Shown here one piece after another: positions 15,645 through 18,617 of a DNA stretch of 18,617 nucleotides. Numbering within the stretch: the stretch's first letter is position 1; the number at the start of each line of letters is the position of its first letter. The notes under the pieces were generated by a model. That model was not told where the DNA came from. It saw only the letters and a program-made list of their open reading frames with translations, and made no database searches. The stretch is from assembly GCA_018969885.1 (NCBI GenBank), contig JAGWXN010000031.1, positions 1-18,617 on the forward strand, read 5' to 3'. The position numbers and the translations under genes were made by a program. The DNA is from Betaproteobacteria bacterium. Lineage in GTDB: Bacteria; Pseudomonadota; Gammaproteobacteria; Burkholderiales; Burkholderiaceae.

Positions 15645-16231
15645 CCGCACGCCGCGTCGGGTCGATCCAATGGTCGGATGCACCCGGCGGTTGGCTACAC
15701 GGGGTGAAGCAGCTCGAATCACCCAACTTCAATGCCCGTCCACCGGGGATGGCCATCGATACGCTGGTGATGCACTTCATCAGCCTGCCGCCCGGCGTGT
15801 TCTCGGGCAACGCCATCGAGCGTTTGTTTCTTAATCAGTTGACCACCAGCGACGACCCCAGGCTCGCCTGTCTCGCCGATCTGCAGGTATCGGCCCACCT
15901 GTTAATCCGGCGCCGCGGCGAGGTGGTGCAGTTCGTCGGGACTGATCAGCGCGCCTGGCACGCTGGCCCCTCCCGCATGCTCGACCGGGAACGCTGCAAC
16001 GATTTTTCGATCGGTATCGAACTCGAAGGTGACGGGGCGCACCGATTTACGCATGCACAATATCGGCGCCTCGCGCAAGTCATTGGACTGTTGCGCGCGC
16101 GCCACCCGTTGCGATGGGTGGCAGGCCACGAAGATGTGGCCCCCGGCCGCAAGCAAGACCCGGGACCCTTCTTCGATTGGGCTCGCGTACTTTCGAGCCC
16201 TGAAGCGACGGGGCTTATCAGGCCGTTTTGA
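15641..16231 (+). CDS. ampD: 1,6-anhydro-N-acetylmuramyl-L-alanine amidase AmpD
   Basis: A 196-residue cytoplasmic zinc amidase of the amidase_2 family that cuts the peptide from anhydro-muropeptides during cell-wall recycling; in species with AmpR/AmpC its loss raises beta-lactamase. The zinc ligands H45 (VMHFISLPPG), H163 (AGHEDVAPGRKQDPGP) and D173 are present, with E127 in SIGIELEG and the VSAHLLIRR segment (83-91). ESPNFNARPPG (26-36) is the usual AmpD N-terminal motif. The frame is open from 15581, but ATG 15641 is chosen because it overlaps the previous stop as ATGA and gives the family's length. Last gene of the three-gene unit. No ampR or ampC is in view. Confidence 0.95.
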   Translation: MTARRVGSIQWSDAPGGWLHGVKQLESPNFNARPPGMAIDTLVMHFISLPPGVFSGNAIERLFLNQLTTSDDPRLACLADLQVSAHLLIRRRGEVVQFVGTDQRAWHAGPSRMLDRERCNDFSIGIELEGDGAHRFTHAQYRRLAQVIGLLRARHPLRWVAGHEDVAPGRKQDPGPFFDWARVLSSPEATGLIRPF

Positions 16232-16405
16232 CCGGAAAACCGCGCCAGATCGTGCGTTGAATTTTACGAAGCAAATTTTTCAGTCTTTGCGAGCCCATCA
16301 TGGCCCGAAAACAACATCAGGCCGTGGTTGGAACCGTCAGTTCGTGAATCGATGCGATTCTTGATCAGGCGCCGACTCCAGCATTGATTGAATCGGTTGC
16401 AAGAC

Positions 16406-16434
16406 TTGATCGGGTGGGTCCCGACCACTAGAAT
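16406..16434 (+). promoter_or_regulatory. Sigma70-type promoter of nrdA
   Basis: A -35 TTGATC (16406-16411; 4 of 6) and a -10 TAGAAT (16429-16434; 5 of 6) are separated by exactly 17 bp. The predicted start is near 16441, about 200 nt before the nrdA ATG. The -10 lies inside the first NrdR-like box. Confidence 0.6.
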
Positions 16435-16440
16435 TAGGTC
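16425..16440 (+). promoter_or_regulatory. NrdR box 1 (overlaps the nrdA -10)
   Basis: CCACTAGAATTAGGTC fits the conserved positions of the known NrdR box (consensus acaCwAtATaTwGtgt): CACTA on the left and TTAG on the right. Its start is 31 bp before that of box 2, the spacing of tandem NrdR boxes. NrdR with bound dATP/ATP represses ribonucleotide reductase genes, so this site would block the promoter directly. Confidence 0.65.
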
Positions 16441-16455
16441 CAACGATCGGCAGAC

Positions 16456-16471
16456 CCCCCACATCTAGTGC
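16456..16471 (+). promoter_or_regulatory. NrdR box 2 (downstream of the nrdA start site)
   Basis: CCCCCACATCTAGTGC matches the NrdR consensus at most core positions (C4, A6, A8, T9, T11, A12, G13, T14, G15), with a 15-bp gap from box 1. Together they form a tandem site on one face of the helix. The nrdR gene is not in this window. Confidence 0.65.
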
Positions 16472-16549
16472 TTCCCGCGTCATCACGGACAGTCAGTGTG
16501 TCCGCGTGTCAGATGCGTATGGAGCTTTTCGGGGCGTAGTGCATCGGTC

Positions 16550-16568
16550 GTCCGGAATGGGTCCGGAC
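16550..16568 (+). other. Hairpin in the nrdA leader
   Basis: GTCCGGA (16550-16556) pairs perfectly with TCCGGAC (16562-16568) around ATGGG, about 70 nt upstream of the nrdA ATG and about 60 nt from its ribosome binding site. It has no T-run, so it is not a clear attenuator; it could shape the leader RNA or stabilise it. Confidence 0.4.
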
Positions 16569-16638
16569 AGCAAAGAACAGGTCAGGCTGGCGTGACGCGT
16601 AATCAGGCGCCCATCGCCATCACAACAAGGAGAATCGT

Positions 16639-18617
16639 ATGCAGAGAGTCGCTGAGCGCACCAGGCAGGAGTCGTTGATGCCCCAGGGGGTCGCGGCCAC
16701 CGTCGAAACCGCACCGGGCGCTCAGTCGACCGCTTTCCTCGCCGACTTCAAAGTCATCCGCCGCAACGGTTCGGTGGTGGCGTTTGAGCCCGGCAAGATC
16801 TCGGTTGCCATGACCAAAGCGTTCCTCGCTGTGCATGGCGGGCAGAGCGCGGCGTCGGCCAGGGTTCGCGAACTGGTTGAGCGCCTGACCGGGGCGGTGG
16901 TCTCGGCGCTCGCGCGCGGCAAGCAGGGCGGCGGCACCTTTCATATCGAAGACATTCAGGACCACGTCGAACTCGCACTCATGCGCTTCGGCGAACACGA
17001 AGTGGCGCGCGCCTATGTGCTCTACCGCGAGCGCCGTACGCAGGAGCGCGCTGCCGCACGCCAGGAGCGCGACAGCGCCAACCAGACAACCCTGCATGTC
17101 GTCGAGGGCGGTCAGCGCAGCCCGCTTGATATTTCTGCGCTGCGTTCGCTGATCGCCTCGGCCTGTGTGGGGCTGGGCGAATTCGTGAGCGCGGACACCG
17201 TACTTTCGGAAACCGTGCGCAACCTCTACGACGGCGTCCCGCTCGAAGAGGTCTACAAATCAGCGATCCTGTCCGCTCGCGCACTGATCGAAAAAGACCC
17301 GGCTTACAGCCAGGTGACCGCCCGGTTGCTGCTGCACACCATGCGTCGAGAGGCGCTCGGCGAAGAAGTAGCCCATTCCGCAATGACCACACGCTACGCC
17401 GACTATTTTCCGGGCTTCATGCGCCGTGGTGTCGAGGCGGGGCTCATCGACGAAAAGCTACTGCAGTTCGATCTGCGTCGGCTCGGTGCAGCGCTTCAGG
17501 CTGACCGCGACCTGCAGTTCACTTACCTGGGACTGCAGACCCTTTACGACCGCTACTTCCTTCACATCGACGAACAGCGGATCGAGCTGCCGCAGGCATT
17601 TTTCATGCGCGTCGCCATGGGTCTGTCGCTCAATGAAGTCAACCGAGAAGAGCGAGCCATCGAGTTCTACGAACTCCTCTCCACGTTCGATTTCATGAGC
17701 TCCACGCCCACGCTGTTCAACTCGGGCACCCAGCGTTCGCAGCTTTCCTCTTGCTATCTCACCACCGTGTCCGACGATCTTGACGGCATTTATGAAGCCA
17801 TCAAGGAAAACGCGCTGCTTGCCAAGTACGCAGGCGGTCTCGGTAACGACTGGACGCCGGTTCGCGCACTCGGCAGTCATATCCGTGGCACCAACGGCAA
17901 GAGCCAGGGCGTGGTGCCCTTCCTCAAGGTGGTCAACGACACCGCAGTGGCGGTCAACCAGGGTGGCAAGCGCAAGGGCGCCGTCTGCGCCTACCTCGAG
18001 ACCTGGCACCTGGACATCGAGGAGTTTCTCGAGCTGCGTAAGAACACCGGCGATGATCGTCGCCGCACGCACGACATGAACACGGCCAACTGGATCCCTG
18101 ACCTCTTCATGAAGCGGGTCATGGAAAACGCCGAATGGACCCTGTTCTCACCCGCTGACTGCCGCGACCTCCACGACAAGGTCGGCCGCGAATTCGAACA
18201 AGCCTACCTACGGCACGAGGCGCGCGCTGCCAATGGTGAACTCAAGCTGTTCCGCAAGGTTCCGGCGATCCAGCTCTGGCGCAAGATGCTTTCGATGCTG
18301 TTTGAAACCGGCCATCCCTGGATCACCTTCAAGGATCCCTGCAATCTGCGCAGCCCCCAGCAACACGTGGGGGTCGTCCACAGCTCCAACCTGTGCACCG
18401 AGATCACGCTCAACACCAGCGACACCGAGATCGCGGTGTGCAACCTCGGCTCGGTGAACCTGGCCCAGCACCTGACCGACGGCCCGGACGGCACGAAGAC
18501 CATCGACCAGGCCAAGCTGAAGAAGACGGTCTCCACCGCCATGCGGATGCTCGACAACGTGATCGACATCAACTACTACGCGGTGAAGAAGGCGCGCGAC
18601 TCCAACCTGCGCCACCG
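16639..18617 (+). CDS. nrdA: Ribonucleoside-diphosphate reductase class Ia, alpha subunit (3' end outside window)
   Basis: The first 659 codons of the catalytic subunit that reduces ribonucleotides to deoxyribonucleotides with a radical supplied by NrdB. The frame is open from ATG 16639, with AAGGAGA upstream, to the window end. Residues 36-130 form an ATP-cone (DFKVIRRNGSVVAFEPGKIS start), the overall-activity site. Residues 152-235 form a second, diverged cone leading directly into the reductase domain. In the barrel, C372 (LSSCYLTT) and C601 (AVCNLGS) are the redox pair, and N584, C586 and E588 (SSNLCTEI) are the active-site radical triad. GKRKGAVCAYLE is also present. The C-terminal radical-transfer tyrosines and CxxC tail are beyond the edge. 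Expression is probably under the tandem NrdR boxes. The double-cone layout resembles Pseudomonas aeruginosa NrdA. Confidence 0.96.
   Translation, partial: MQRVAERTRQESLMPQGVAATVETAPGAQSTAFLADFKVIRRNGSVVAFEPGKISVAMTKAFLAVHGGQSAASARVRELVERLTGAVVSALARGKQGGGTFHIEDIQDHVELALMRFGEHEVARAYVLYRERRTQERAAARQERDSANQTTLHVVEGGQRSPLDISALRSLIASACVGLGEFVSADTVLSETVRNLYDGVPLEEVYKSAILSARALIEKDPAYSQVTARLLLHTMRREALGEEVAHSAMTTRYADYFPGFMRRGVEAGLIDEKLLQFDLRRLGAALQADRDLQFTYLGLQTLYDRYFLHIDEQRIELPQAFFMRVAMGLSLNEVNREERAIEFYELLSTFDFMSSTPTLFNSGTQRSQLSSCYLTTVSDDLDGIYEAIKENALLAKYAGGLGNDWTPVRALGSHIRGTNGKSQGVVPFLKVVNDTAVAVNQGGKRKGAVCAYLETWHLDIEEFLELRKNTGDDRRRTHDMNTANWIPDLFMKRVMENAEWTLFSPADCRDLHDKVGREFEQAYLRHEARAANGELKLFRKVPAIQLWRKMLSMLFETGHPWITFKDPCNLRSPQQHVGVVHSSNLCTEITLNTSDTEIAVCNLGSVNLAQHLTDGPDGTKTIDQAKLKKTVSTAMRMLDNVIDINYYAVKKARDSNLRH

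Larger units (their letters stand above)
16232..16638 (+). promoter_or_regulatory. 407-bp ampD-nrdA intergenic region (nrdA control region and leader)
   Basis: No gene is supported here. From 16255 to 16290 the DNA is unusually A+T-rich (ATTTTACG...AAATTTTTC), with weak 5-bp hairpins only (GCAAA/TTTGC; GAATC/GATTC near 16345-16360). A promoter and two NrdR-type boxes occupy 16406-16471, and a leader of about 200 nt follows, with a 7-bp perfect hairpin at 16550-16568. A strong Shine-Dalgarno AAGGAGA (16627-16633) lies 5 nt before the nrdA ATG. Confidence 0.7.

Noticed and set aside
16300..16347. 15-codon frame MARKQHQ... between ampD and nrdA
   Set aside because: Very short, no ribosome binding site, no family recognised.
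16496..16678. 60-codon GTG-started frame in the nrdA leader
   Set aside because: It overlaps the nrdA start in another frame, lacks a ribosome site and resembles no protein I know.
17458..18072. A 204-codon minus-strand frame within nrdA
   Set aside because: nrdA is continuous here with its conserved cysteine motif; the reverse frame is a by-product.

Overview
The window is a GC-rich stretch of bacterial chromosome. Gene content and order suggest a betaproteobacterium, probably Burkholderiales. The markers are a YpjD-type inner-membrane protein divergent from ffh, a PP0621-family zinc-ribbon-like protein followed by ampD, rppH divergent from proS, and a class Ia nrdA with two N-terminal ATP-cones. 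This placement is inference from family resemblance, not a database search. I see no rRNA, tRNA, CRISPR array, insertion sequence or prophage.

Layout. (1) 1-2218: the end of a fumarylacetoacetate-hydrolase (FAH) family gene, a convergent D-2-hydroxyacid dehydrogenase and a divergent short-chain dehydrogenase. This resembles the edge of a sugar-acid or hydroxy-acid catabolic locus. (2) 2219-6831: a complete pstSCAB-phoU phosphate uptake and signalling operon, headed by a well-formed Pho box at 2311-2328. (3) 7086-9194: an Ldh2-type (malate/L-lactate/ureidoglycolate family) dehydrogenase and a second D-2-hydroxyacid dehydrogenase, probably one transcript. (4) 9242-11682: rppH (RNA 5' pyrophosphohydrolase) and proS (prolyl-tRNA synthetase), divergent from an 80-bp shared region. 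(5) 11714-14505, minus strand: ffh followed 11 bp later by an FAD-linked D-2-hydroxyacid-dehydrogenase-type oxidase. (6) 14527-16231, plus strand: a three-gene unit (YpjD/CcsA-like membrane protein, PP0621-family protein, ampD) whose genes overlap by 4 bp at ATGA junctions. (7) 16232-18617: a 407-bp regulatory region and the first 659 codons of nrdA, which runs off the window.

How the genes work together. The pst genes form the high-affinity phosphate ABC transporter: PstS binds phosphate in the periplasm, PstC and PstA form the channel, PstB is the ATPase, and PhoU links the transporter to the phosphate two-component system. The system's own genes, phoB and phoR, are not directly downstream here. 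nrdA has a readable control region: a sigma70-type promoter whose -10 lies inside the first of two NrdR-box-like sites spaced 31 bp start to start, then a roughly 200-nt leader with a strong hairpin. The rest is housekeeping: RNA decay, tRNA charging, protein targeting and cell-wall recycling.

No clearly new multi-gene system is visible. The points most worth checking are the tandem NrdR-type sites on the nrdA promoter, the double ATP-cone of NrdA, the Pho box with the absent phoBR, and the many hydroxy-acid oxidoreductases of unknown substrate around the phosphate locus.
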